Origin: Cerrena zonata
Lineage: Eukaryota; Basidiomycota; Agaricomycetes; Polyporales; Cerrenaceae
DNA length: 25,885 nucleotides
Direction of reading: 5' to 3'
Assembly (NCBI GenBank): GCA_038087015.1
Contig: JASBNA010000147.1
Coordinates: 1-25,885, forward strand
Shown: positions 10,535 through 21,752 of the stretch, in pieces
Numbering within the stretch: position 1 is the stretch's first letter
Layout of the letters: each line of letters starts with the position of its first letter
The notes under the pieces: model-generated
Told to the model about the DNA's origin: nothing
The model's database searches: none
What the model saw: the letters and a program-made list of their open reading frames with translations, nothing else
Translations under genes and position numbers: made by a program

Positions 10535-10703
10535 CACCTCTTGTCCGGCCGCGTAACCCTCCCAATGCACATCGAAATCGCTCCCTTGCACTTACTGCCC
10601 ACTCACTCTTGCTCTCGAAGTTTATCCTGACAACCATAGGTTATTTTTCCAATCTTTAGTCTGGTTTCCGTTCCTTTTTTTGAATCTCTTTGGTCTTTCC
10701 AAA

Positions 10704-11710
10704 ATGTCTGGGTATGACGTGTTCGATTTGATTACTGGTCTCATTGGGATTTTTAGTGTTCTGTATGCGATACTGGAAAGACTCATGCCTGATGTCCGAC
10801 TCTTGTCGTTACAGCAATCCTTGACGCAAGTAGATCAATACTTGCAAGCTACTATCGAAGAAGGGTCGTCCGACGATAGATCTGTTTTGCAGGAAAGGCT
10901 GAGACAGTAAGTCCCCTTCCACCATTTCAATCATATTTGTTGGCGTTCACTTAGACTATCTATTCATCCTTGTAGACTGAAGCTACGACATCGCAATTTG
11001 GAGTACCGGACGCATTGTGCAGCGACATTTTATCAGCAATGTCGTGAGATGTTCACTGGTCTAACCCGCGATATTATAGCTGCTCATTATGAAAGTAAAG
11101 CCATCCTCGCCAAGCTCACCGTAAGTCATGAAGTTATCACAATGGGACCATTACCTTATCGTCTTGTATAATCTAGACACAAAGGCTGCAATCTACTCAT
11201 CCGGAGAACCTCCCAGTAGGTGGCAGCATTGATGGAAGCTTGGTCCCTATCCCGGACGGCGATATCGCCTCCTTAGCGTACCCTAGAGAGGCAGTGATTA
11301 GACTGACCAATATGCCTGCATCTCTGCTTGTTAGGCAGTGTGAGTTCTTCAAAACCTACCTCGTTTTTGTGTCTCAAAATTCACTTTATTTCGGGAATGC
11401 AGCGTCAGATGCTGGCTCTGTACTTCTACGTAACGGACCTATGGTCCTTATTGGATGGGGGATGGCGCGTACAGTTCAACTCTGGCAAATATTGACATTG
11501 TCGGGTACGTCCACCGGTATCGTTTGAGACTTATTTCACCACTTTCTTTTAGCAAGCTGATGGTCCCGGACTGGTCTTGTGAACTACACAGCTCTACCTA
11601 ATCGTCGCCTACAACCGTCCATTTCAACCCCCTCCGACAGCGTAGCGACGCCCTCGACGGCCTCAGGAACTACCCGAAGCCATCCCTTGGGAACATCAAG
11701 CACGCAGTGA
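10704..11710 (+). CDS. Protein of unknown function with N-terminal hydrophobic helix
   Basis: The exons are 10704-10906, 10976-11120, 11177-11339, 11403-11504 and 11592-11710, giving 243 aa. I do not recognise the family. Residues about 6-25 are hydrophobic (VFDLITGLIGIFSVLYAIL) and could anchor the protein in a membrane. Residues about 30-115 look largely helical and charged, with leucine spacing that suggests a coiled coil. A middle segment reads PIPDGDIASLAYPREAVIRL, and the last 40 residues are Ser/Thr-rich low complexity. All splice sites are canonical. The intron 11340-11402 is 63 nt with no stop, so its retention would keep the frame. The last acceptor is my choice: using an earlier AG near 11553 would stop the protein within three codons. 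Confidence 0.65.
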
Positions 11711-12621
11711 TTTATTTCACTCACACTCGGTCACGATGTTTGCACTTCCCACCGTGTATTTGATGTCCCTCCGCCTTAACCGCATGTATTATTGACATGT
11801 GCTATACCCCTTAACCTAGTCTGTTGTGACTTTATATGACCCTAACAGCATTGTAGTTCCCTTCCCCGTTGCCTCGATTGTACTCATGGAATCGTTGTGT
11901 TCTCTTACTGTGGTATCATGTCGATCCGTGTTTTGGCAGCTGGTTTAATCTGTATTTAGTCTAAAGATATGAGTGTGTCGTTAATCGTCATATTGTGATA
12001 CTCTCCATATCATATACCGATGTGCTAGCGTCTAGAAGTATTGGACGGTCAACGTACTACACATGCGGGTCATGGTAAGGGGGTTCTGGGCTATCATAGG
12101 CCTATTGCCCGGATAATACTTTGAGGAGTACCAGGTTATGATGCAGTTTCCTGCCATGTCGACTGACATTTATTATTTAAAGTTTGGTTTATAATACAGG
12201 TGGCCTGACAGAACCTTTCAATCCTAGAGGAGTCTTCTAGAGCTAGGGACGGGATTCTTGCTATCAGATATGGTGAGAAATCTCGTTTGCAATCGGCAAT
12301 TGACTTGCACAACTTGGACCTTGACTCTCAGCGTCTTCCGTTTCCCGATCTTCCAGGCTTGCTTGCCTTGCCACGGAAGGAAATCTCACTTCCCCAATTT
12401 TCAATGTTACAGCTGTTATATCCGGAAAAGATCGGCGTATCCATCAGCCTGTCGCTCAATACGACCTCTCAAACCACTTTGTTGGGTCAAATACTTCACT
12501 TTTCGGAGTTTTATTCAATTCAAGTCAATAGGAAAACAAATATAAAAGATCACACACAACATGAATACAAGGATCATATTACCGTTCGCCCCTCATTTGA
12601 GCCAGCAGAGATCCAAATATC
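11711..12621. other. Long intergenic region before the first P450
   Basis: The left half (11711-12200) shows only short chance frames and AT-rich sequence. The right half holds an open frame without an obvious start (12209-12643, 145 codons, described under findings) and the TATA box of the first P450. No RNA gene was seen. Confidence 0.4.
12541..12547 (+). promoter_or_regulatory. TATA box of the first P450
   Basis: TATAAAA is 81 bp upstream of the ATG at 12622, a normal distance for a short-leader fungal promoter. Confidence 0.6.
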
Positions 12622-14814
12622 ATGGTATCTCTTCTTTCATTGACCGTACTAGGTGTCATCGTCTTTTGGCTAGTGGATCGTCTCCGGAAGATTGGCTCTC
12701 GTGAATCAGGATTGCCTCCAGGTCCGCCGACCCTTCCATTGATAGGGAACTTAAACATATTCCCAACAAGTAGGGCTCACCTTAAGTAAGGTTCATCATC
12801 GTTATGGAGTTTATTATCTGTAAAGTTGATGTTCAAAACCAGGTTCACGGATTGGGTTCGCACTTACGGCGACATCTACTCGGTTTGTCAGTGCTGTTTT
12901 GGGGTGGCGCTATTGCTGACACCAATGTTAATTAGCTGAAGGTCGGGCCGGGTACTGCTGTCGTCATTTCCAGCCCTCGAAGAGCCAAGGAGTGCTTCGA
13001 ACAAAACAGCTCGACAACTTCTGATCGCCCTGCGGTGTATGTCGGTGAATTGGCATATCAAGGGATTCAACTATCACTAGCAAGATATGGTGAGCATTAT
13101 ATGACTTCAAGGGCAGGTAAACGATAACTCATTACAATCTCAATCAAGGTCCTCATTGGAGGAATATGCGACGTGCTACTCACCGCCTGCTAAGCAAGGA
13201 TGCGTCTCGTGCACATGTTCCTATTCAGCATGCTGAGGCTAGTCAGTTGATGGTGGATATCATTGAAGACCCAAAGGTAAGCTTTCCTCGCGTCTTGTTG
13301 AAATATGCATCGTGACGTTAATTGTTGCAGAATCTGTATGGTCACGTACGTCGGTATTCAACCTCTGTAATCCTTGCAGCAGTCTTCGGTGTACGCTGCG
13401 CAACATCCGATAACCCTTTCATTGCGGAGTTCTTTGAAACCCAGCGGAGATTCGAGCACATCCTTCGGCCAGGTGGAGCTCCACCTGTTGATATGATACC
13501 GATTTTGAAGTACATTCCGGAACGATGGGCACCATGGAAAGAGTTGTGCAGGGACTTCCGTGCACGCCAGCAGAAATACTTCCATAGGTTGCAGGAGAAG
13601 TGTGTCGACCGAATTGCGAAAGACCAACGGAATGGGTCATTTGTTGAATATCTTCTGGAGCACGGAGGTGATTATGAGTTCGATTACGAGAAAACCTGGT
13701 GCGTGCACTAGCTCACCTGTTTGCATCCAAGAATAACCTTTATACCAGTTATCTTGGACTCTCTTTAATTGAAGCCGGGGCCGATACTACGGCTATGGCT
13801 TTGCAATTCTTTGTGCTCTGCATGCTTGCGCACCCTGATGTTCTAGCAAAAGCTCAACGGGAAATCGACGATGTGATAGGACACGATCGTTCCCCTCAGT
13901 TGGATGACCTGAAAGACTTGCCCTATGTTCGAGCAATTATTAATGAGGTGAGGTTGTTTGTCTCGGAGCCCAGAGCATGTATGGATCACCCCTACAGCTT
14001 CACCGTTATCGTCCTGGATCCCGAACAGCTATCCCACACGCAGCCACTGCCGATACCAAGGTAAGTCCCAGAGGAAGAAAGGCATAATTAGACACACTGA
14101 GCTTGTGAAATGTTTAGGTTGGAGGGTACCTGATCCCTAAGGGGTCTGTGATCTTCATGAATGTTTGTACGTACTTTTCATATGCTTCAACTCTGAGAAC
14201 AAATAGTGATTAGCCAATCCAGGGGGGATGGGTAGAGATCCGGAGCTCTTTGACGATCCCGAGAGGTTTTGGCCAGAAAGGTTCATCAACTCTGAATTCG
14301 GTACCAAACCTGGTGCAGACACCACTGGATTCAAGGATGTTCCCTTTTCCTTCGGAGCTGGAAGGGTACGCCAATCAAAGACTCAATTTGGACATAGCTG
14401 AACCCAAAGCACATTACTCACAGCGGATATGCCCTGGAATGTACCTTGCAGTCAATTCCATCGTGAGTTAGATCCATGTTTTGCTCCAAGTTGACAGGCC
14501 ATTCTGAAGATCTCGTCAAGGCTATTAATGTCATGAACATGCTCTGGGCATTCAATTTCGACTTGGCTAAAGATCCAGCCACTGGTTTGCCGATACCAGT
14601 CGATGCTGACAACACTACGGATGTACGTTTTATATTTTCAACAGTAGGCACTTGTTGACGTCTTCCATAGGGAATTTTGCTGACTCCGAAGCCGTTCACC
14701 TGTGACATTACACCAAGAAGTGGAGCGAAGGTTGAAATGATCAGAAATCAGACCAAGGCAGCGCAACCTATTTTTGATCGGTTCGGACACGCTGGATTAG
14801 AAGATGTTATATGA
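12622..14814 (+). CDS. Cytochrome P450 monooxygenase, first tandem copy
   Basis: The 12 exons are 12622-12785, 12843-12882, 12936-13089, 13149-13276, 13331-13698, 13749-13947, 13998-14060, 14118-14166, 14223-14365, 14424-14462, 14521-14622 and 14671-14814, giving 530 aa. The N-terminus is a hydrophobic ER anchor (about residues 3-19), followed by the proline hinge LPPGPPTLPL. The I-helix motif EAGADTT is at residues 293-299, and D297/T298 are the oxygen-activation pair. ExxR is E351-LH-R354, PERF is at 401-404, and the heme loop FSFGAGRRICPG has its thiolate Cys at 439. All catalytic motifs are intact, so an active ER-bound monooxygenase is expected. I would not assign a CYP number or substrate. 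The next gene downstream is its duplicate. Confidence 0.95.
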
Positions 14815-14896
14815 GTGGAGTAATTAGATGAGCTAAGTATATCATACTCACTTACTTGGAGACTTGGAGTTTATTTCGATGAGAACGAGAGAAGAG

Positions 14897-14917
14897 CCCC
14901 CCCCCCCCAAAAAAAAA
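14897..14917. repeat. C12 then A9 homopolymer tract
   Basis: Twelve C residues are followed directly by nine A residues, about 80 bp after the stop of the first P450. This is a simple sequence that is prone to length error in assembly. Confidence 0.9.
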
Positions 14918-15369
14918 GTGAGCGACAAGACGAATTTATGTATTCTGTTCGGTCGCATAGTGACAGAATTTTGAGTTCAGGTCTAAATTGCAGAAACGTA
15001 GAATGTGTCACGTAGGCTTTAGTAGGTGGCGAATGCTGATGTCTTCGCCGAAGTCAAGTATTCTTATCCTCTCCACGAACCGAGATTCTAGAACCATCTA
15101 ATCAGCCAAGACTCACTATCTGCTCCCAGGATTTGTCAGGTGCGTTTTCATAAGGCAAACTGAAGATACTAAAACGCACCCGAGAGCTTGAGTTATGTCG
15201 TGCAGCCTTAACCTTCAAGTTGTAAACGTAACTCTCACGCCAACAAAGCGCGCAACATGTTGACGGATTTCTACTACTGCTCAAATATGCAACGGCATCG
15301 GTCAACGTCAGTTCCCATGCCCGACCTCGAACGACCTACCGTCCCGAAGGAGGGTTGTTAGCGCGGCAG

Positions 15370-15376
15370 TATATAT
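15370..15376 (+). promoter_or_regulatory. Possible TATA box of the second P450
   Basis: TATATAT is 47 bp upstream of the ATG at 15417. That is close, implying a very short leader, but both P450 copies then carry a TATA element. Confidence 0.4.
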
Positions 15377-15416
15377 TGCAGGTAGTGATTCGGAATGAGT
15401 ATTGAACCCTACTCCC

Positions 15417-17577
15417 ATGTCTCTGTTAACCTGGACCGTGTTAGCTCTCGTTGTATCTTGGATTGTCAATCGCGTACGAAAAGTGGGAGCTCGTGAGAAA
15501 GGACTACCTCCTGGGCCACCGACTCTTCCACTACTAGGAAATCTACATGTATTTCCCCAGACGAAGGCACATATCAAGTAAGGATATAGACCTTAGAGCG
15601 TGTGGCTCGAAGATCCTGATATACCATGCCAGGTTTACAGAATGGGTTCGCTCCTATGGTGACATGTACTCTGTATGATTGAGTATCCAAGATGGAAAGG
15701 AAATGTGCTGACTATATACAAGTTGAAAATCGGATCGGGGACTGTCGTAGTAATTTCTAGCCCAAAGAGAGCGAAGGAGTGCTTCGAGCAGAACGGTGCA
15801 AACACCTCTGATCGTCCTTCCCTACATGTGGGCGAGATAGTATACAAAGGGTTAGAAATGCCCTTAGCAAGATACGGTATGGCTCGACTAACCAAATTCA
15901 CTGAATAGCACTAATAGAAGTGACAGGTCCACATTGGAGAAACATGAGACGAGCAGCACACGACCTACTAAGCAAAGAAGCTTGCCTTTCCCACCTTCCG
16001 ATTCAACACGCCGAAGCTAGTCAGCTCATGCATGACCTTTTGCAAGACCCACAGGTAAGTATAGCTGTAAATGTTCTGAATCGTCCCCTAAATTGACTTC
16101 TATATTTGTGTCAGAACCTATATGGTCATATACGCCGATATTCAGCATCAGTTACTCTTTCAGTAGTATTTGGCATTCACTGTCCGACCTTTGCTAACCC
16201 CACCATGGTCGAGTTTTTTGAATGCCAAAGAAAATGGGAAACTATCCTTGGGCCAGGTGGACATCCTCCCGTGGATGTTTTCCCATTCTTGAAATACATA
16301 CCGGAGAGATGGGCTGCGTGGAAAGGACTGTGCAGAGAAGTACGTTCTCGGCAGAGAAAGTACTATTTCTCCCTTCTGCGAAACTGTCACGAGCGCATTA
16401 AATCCGACAAGCGAAACAATTCGTTCATGGAATATCTATTAGAAAACCAAAAGAAATATGACTTCGACGAGGAGAGCTGTTGGTACGCACATAACATGTT
16501 TTTGTGTGATGAATGTGACGTTTTTGATCTTGCAGTTATTTTGGATTGTCCATGATGGAAGGTGGTGCGGACACTACGGCCATGTTCTTGCAATTCTTCG
16601 TGCTTTGCATGTTAGCGAATCCAGACGTAAAGAAAAAGGCTCAACAGGAGATCGATAAAGTGATAGGACAGAATCGTAGTCCGGAGTTGGAAGACTTGAA
16701 CGATTTACCATATGTCCGCGCTATCATCAACGAGGTAACCGCAATTCGGAGACTGAGATACAAGGTACTCACACCATACCTATTAGGTGCATCGTTATCG
16801 TCCAGGCGCTCCAACATCCATACCTCATGCAGCACTGGCAGATACTATGGTAAGAAGGAATATCACGGTTGGTCAGTACACACTCAAATGTCAGTGTTTC
16901 TCAGGTGGGGGGATACCTTATCCCCAAAGGGTCCATTATCTTCATGAACTTGTGTGAGTTTTCCTACCCTTGTACCGAGCTTCCTCTAAACTGAATCTTT
17001 GGATCAGGGGGTATTGGTAGAGATGCCGAATTGTTCGAAGACCCAGAGAGATTCTGGCCAGACCGATTCATGCAGTCAGAATATGGTACAAAACACGGGG
17101 CGGATACAACAGGATGTCGGGAAACGCCGTTCTCCTTCGGCGGCGGTAGGGTGCGTGGTTCCTTACCTTCCTTCGATCAACATTTAACAGCCCAGTAACC
17201 TTCTAGCGGATTTGTCCAGGATTGAATCTAGCAAATAATTCTGTTGTAAGTAAACAACCCAGATCAGTCTATCCACATACACCTAAATCGATATCAAGGC
17301 TATAAACGTGATGAACCTCCTTTGGGCATTCAATATCGAATTACCTAAAGACCCGCGGACCGGTTTGCCAATCCCTCTCGATGAAGATGATACGACCGAT
17401 GTACGTGTAGAATATACACCTGCAACTTGTAACTGACCCGTTTGTTAGGGTATTCTTCTGACTCCAAAACCCTTCACGTGTGAAATAACACCTCGAAGTG
17501 CGGGAAAAGCAGATATCATCAAACTGCAATTCGACGCAGCTCGGCCTGTCTTTGATCGGTTTGAGCAGGCAAGATAA
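15417..17577 (+). CDS. Cytochrome P450 monooxygenase, second tandem copy
   Basis: The 12 exons are 15417-15577, 15633-15672, 15723-15876, 15927-16054, 16115-16482, 16536-16734, 16787-16849, 16905-16953, 17008-17150, 17207-17245, 17299-17400 and 17449-17577, giving 524 aa. Exons 2-11 have the same lengths as in the upstream copy; exon 1 is 3 nt shorter and exon 12 is 15 nt shorter. The motifs are LPPGPPTLPLL, EGGADTT in the I helix (residues 292-298), E350-VH-R353, PERF at 400-403, and heme loop FSFGGGRRICPG with Cys at 438. Everything needed for catalysis is present. Differences from the first copy are spread along the protein, including the putative substrate-recognition region around residues 95-115. 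The gene ends 214 bp from the convergent zinc dehydrogenase. Confidence 0.95.
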
Positions 17578-17791
17578 AAAATGGTTGCTGCGGAGGTGTA
17601 AATGGAGACCGAGAGTGTAAATAGCATTGTGTAACTCCTCTTGCGAGTCACTATCTTCGTTAAGGACGTAGGTACCTTGATTTATAGATGATTGAATACA
17701 TTGTGATATGACTTCTGATGAATTTCTACCTGCGATCAAAGTTGTCGAAGTGGTTTGTGCGTGAGGTCCAAACACTTACCTGATCCCCGAT

Positions 17792-19403
17792 CTAGCTTCT
17801 CCATGGATCAAATAGTATCTTCCCACAGCCACCTTCATTGAATACCTTATATATTTCAGGTGCTTCGTCAAAGCCAAGGATCTTGTCGATCAAACTAGCA
17901 GATCCACCAACCCCGCCAAACACGTCCTGTCGTTTGAGAAGAATAGCAGCGGCGATGGGTAAGATCGCCCGAACGGGACATCGTCCAAACTCGAATGAGA
18001 CGTTCTTGTTGTAAACGTCTCTTCCCGTGAACGGAAGAGGGGGGCCTTGATGTACGCCTACAGAGCTGATGACACCGAAAGGACGAACGATATCATAAGC
18101 CAGTGTTAGAGCACTGTTGTTGCCAACAACCTAGATTTGACCATTGAATATGTTTGATAATATTGACAGAACAGTGTAACTCACTTCGAGCACTGCATCG
18201 CATCCTACACCACCAGTCCAATCCTTCACGATGTTCTCACTCTCGTCGATGTCAGCTACAACCACGTGTGCAGACTTTACGTCCGATTCCATAGATGTCA
18301 GAACAGACTGACACTTCTCTCGCCTGGAAACATTTGGATCTATTGCAACGACTCGATAGGTAATAGTGCTGATGTCTTCTAGCATGTCTAAAAGGCTGAC
18401 TAGTGCACACTAATCAAGTTAACGAGATTTTCTGAATCCAGGATTCCAATTTTGAACTCACAATTCCGACAGGGCCAAGGCCTATAACAGCGAACGTTAT
18501 TGTGCGATCGCTGGCAGTCAATTGCACCGTGTCGAAAGGGACGTGCTTGGGGACGAATCCATTATAGGGATATGATGTGTTATGAATAAGAGCAGAAACC
18601 TTAGGATGCTGTAACGCTTGGAGAGCAGCGAAAGCTCCGGTAGGTAAGATATCAGCGAGAAGGATTAGGGACGTGTCGGCTAGTTGTGTTTGCCCATGGA
18701 ATAGGGATGTGATATCTTCGATCTTAAGTAGCGTGCCGCCTGCCTTCGGAACGCGAACATATTGGGCTTGTCCTCCTGGTAGATCCGGAGTTCCGAATAA
18801 TGCAGAATGCACGCATCTTGCAGAAAATCCCATTCGACAAAAGCTATGATTGACCAACTTGAGTGCTACACGACTAAAGAAATTAACATGCTTACTGGCA
18901 TTCTCCACATGAAACAGTGAAAGGCGACACGACTTTGTCACCAACTTGTAGGGTTGAGTAGAGGGACGGTCGGCCAGAAACATCTGACTTGAAGCTTTCG
19001 CCTAACGCAGTTACTTCCCCGACAAACTCATGACCTGAAGTCATCCTAAGGTCACAGAGTTTAAGGGATAGTACGGGGTGAAGAGGAGTATTTTACTGCT
19101 CACACGGCATCTACTTCCTCATGGCCGCGATAGACATGGAGATCACTTCCACACAAGCCCGCGAGCTAGTTACGCCCTCAACGAGACGAAGTTCGTAGTA
19201 GCCAGCAGTGATACTTACAGTGACCTTTACAATCGCATCATCGGGTTCAATCAACCTGAATTAAAGCCGTAAACCCTGGGTCAATGACAGAAAGAAAAGA
19301 AGGCAGCTGACTGAGGAATAGGGACGGTCTCCACCCGAATGTCGAATGACGGAGGATGGAAACGGACTGCACGTTGCTCACCAGAGCGCACCTCAGAGGA
19401 CAT
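17792..19403 (-). CDS. Zinc-dependent medium-chain alcohol dehydrogenase
   Basis: The minus-strand exons are 19403-19312, 19255-19219, 19165-19104, 19045-18896, 18843-18462, 18409-18185 and 18130-17792, giving 428 aa. It has a GroES-like N-terminal domain and a Rossmann domain. Catalytic zinc ligands fit LCGSDLHVYRG and SGHEFVGEV. The structural zinc site is complete, with four cysteines in SCGECHFCRMGFSARC. The nucleotide loop is GLGPVG, followed by AIDPN at the end of the second strand; its Asp suggests NAD preference. The start is set by MSSEVRSGEQRAVRFHPPSF, the usual opening of this group. Similar fungal proteins are often named alcohol or formaldehyde dehydrogenase-like; the substrate is not known. 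It lies head-to-head with the Tcp11 gene and tail-to-tail with the second P450. Confidence 0.92.
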
Positions 19404-19717
19404 GTCTTGGGTCTACGGGGATTTACAAGAGAAGAATATGAACGAGAGAGGAATACTTGTCCATCTCATACAAACCGCCATCGTGGTTTTGAGCAAGAAC
19501 ATTCACTTGCCGGCTCTCCGGGCCGCCTCATCAAACACAGTACTTACGTCATTTTTTGGAATCGAAAGTGTAGTACTGAGTAAGCAGCGAAGATAAACTG
19601 AAGTGACTCTCGGAGTTTGGCTGCTGTAGCTGCGGTAACCTTGTCCTAATACCCCTTCATACCAGCGTTATAGTACAGTTCTTCACCTCCTCATAATTCG
19701 CTGTTCATCAAGTAGTC
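19404..19717. promoter_or_regulatory. Divergent promoter between zinc dehydrogenase and Tcp11 gene
   Basis: The 314 bp between two head-to-head start codons must hold both promoters. I found no clear TATA box or repeated motif. Confidence 0.5.
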
Positions 19718-21752
19718 ATGTCTGCAATAGATGCGCTTCTTGACAATTTACAAGAAAAATACAAGCAACAGCCCGATAGCAGACTTTTACAGGAAACTAT
19801 ACACCACTTAAACCAGGCACGCGACAGTTTAACCTCAGACAACTTACACGCGTTCCTAGAGGTACTGAGGTCGGACCTTGAGAAGTTAGAAGCCGACGGA
19901 GTATGGGAACGAACATCAGAGAAGGAGCATTTACTTCAGGACTTGGTCTATGAACTCGCGAAGATCCCTCCAAGCCAGAAGTCTGGCAGGCCTCGTACAC
20001 CTAGTGGGTCGACAGAAACATCCGGATCGGGCGACTCTCCCGGACCTTTGAACTCGAAACCGATAGTTGCCCCACCACCTTCAGCACCTACTTTCCCTGA
20101 TACTGCCATCTACACTACACTGCTTCCGGCCGAGCTAGTCGAAACACTCAATCAAACATGGCTCTTACACCAATTAGCTACAGACCCGGAAGCGATTTTG
20201 CCTCCCGGTAAATCACTGCTTTCTGTCGCGATAGACCCACAGGCGCATGCAAGTGAAGATCCAACAGCCGCTTTACGATCTCAAGTCGAAGATATGGTAC
20301 ACAAAGTATTTTGGGACGAGGTAAAAGAATCCAACCTTCTACTCTTTGATGCAAGTTAAAATCACATCGAATATTTCGCTCCAGGCACTCGAGTCCCTGT
20401 CTAATCCAGCTCCTGCTGTTGAGATGCCAAGACTGAAGAAACTGTACGACGATTTACATGTGGCTATCGCTGATCTTCTGCCACCTGGTCATCCTGTTCT
20501 CATAACCCTCTCTTCCCCTCTTTCACCAACGTCTGCACCTCTTCGTTCCGCTATCGGTCATCTCCGTGAAACACTCGCAGCACTGAAAGAAAGATGTGCA
20601 CCCTCTCGGGACGTTATTATTGATACCCTCTTGGCCAGGCTTAATGACCCAATTCCCTCAAACCTCCCTCAGCTAATCGTCGAGACCGTTCGGGATACAT
20701 TGAAATTTGCTGAGCAAATGAAGAAAGATTTATCGCAGTTTGTTTTGGGCACTATGGGCGAGAAACAACTGCACAAGTGGATCGTTGCGAATACGACCGT
20801 ACGAGAGCGGGAGCTCATTCATAGTTTATGGGGAGAGGACAAAATCCGTGCACTGTGGAAAGAATGGATGGCCAAACTGAATTCATCTACGATCACTACC
20901 TCGCGCACCCCATCTTACCACCAGAAATGGCGTGTTCGACTCATGCAGGCTCTTGGAACACCTGTTGGTGTTTCTTGCAAACTACCAACGCAGACCGGAG
21001 AAATACAACCTTCAGGCGAGATACGATCTGTAGATGATTCGTCTGCTCCCTCCCAATCTGCACCACCAAATAGCCTCCCGCCACCACTATTCTTCGTAAC
21101 CCCGAGCCTGCTTATGATACAGAATTATCTGCAAGGATTGGTCATCGCGGCATCCCTCCGATCCTTGGTACGACTTCCTGCCTCGACGGAGTCTACCGAT
21201 CCGTCTTCTTCCTTTACTCGTCGAGTATGGATTCTTCTCAAAGCAGAAATCGAGAATCAGCCTGGAACGAGTGACACCAAGCTCATTCACCTAGCTGATG
21301 AGATTGTCCAGGCGCGAAGGTCTGTCGGTGGTACCGTAGAGGAAGAGGAAGAGAAACGATTACGCGCAGCTGTGGATCGCACATTGCGAGACTCCGATCC
21401 TGTATTCATGTTACTCACCAAACGGTTAGTTAACGCTATGGCAGAGAGGTTGCTAGAACCTCCTGAGCCCAAGGTTGCGCCATCGGCAGCTGGCATACAC
21501 ATGCAAACGGGGAGGGGGGACGCGCATAGGAAAAACGGGACAGCAGGAAATATGTGGTTGAATCCCGTTCAGATGGGTAATGGGATCCATGATGCGAGGG
21601 AGAAGCGGGTAGAGAAACCACTAATTGTGAAAGGGTTTGAGGAGGCGGCGTTGGTCGATGGTGTCACAGAGGTCATGGGCAAGTTGAGGGTGCTAGTGGA
21701 ATGGACAGATGATGTTTGGGGCGAGGTAATCAAAGACGAAAAAGAGCAGTAG
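19718..21752 (+). CDS. Tcp11/Sok1-domain protein
   Basis: There are two exons, 19718-20320 and 20385-21752, giving 656 aa. The splice joins FWDE to ALESLSNP, which matches the layout I recall for basidiomycete T-complex 11 family proteins. Family-like segments include PRLKKLYDDLHVAIADLLPP, APSRDVIIDTLL, FVLGTMGEKQL and NTTVRERELI. Most of the protein is predicted to be helical. Residues about 90-125 form a Pro/Ser/Gly-rich linker. In Saccharomyces the family member Sok1 is linked to cAMP/PKA signalling; a similar role here is inference. There is no membrane segment. Intron donor GTAAAA is weaker than its neighbours. Confidence 0.82.

Larger units (their letters stand above)
9468..10703. other. 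Interval between NIPA and the unknown gene
   Basis: Apart from the two weak coding signals at 9621-9872 and 9951-10323, I see no gene, RNA or repeat here. The right end contains the promoter of the next gene, with TATAAAA at 10528-10534. Confidence 0.4.
14815..15416. other. Intergenic region between the two P450 genes
   Basis: Six hundred bases contain the 3' UTR of the first P450 and the promoter of the second. A C12-A9 homopolymer junction lies at 14897-14917. No gene is visible. Confidence 0.5.

Noticed and set aside
14897..14917. C12-A9 tract as a possible regulatory element or integration mark
   Set aside because: A simple homopolymer in a 3' intergenic region with no flanking duplication or element.
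15308..15577. Minus-strand frame opposite the second P450 start
   Set aside because: It overlaps exon 1 of a well-supported P450 on the other strand and has no features of its own.
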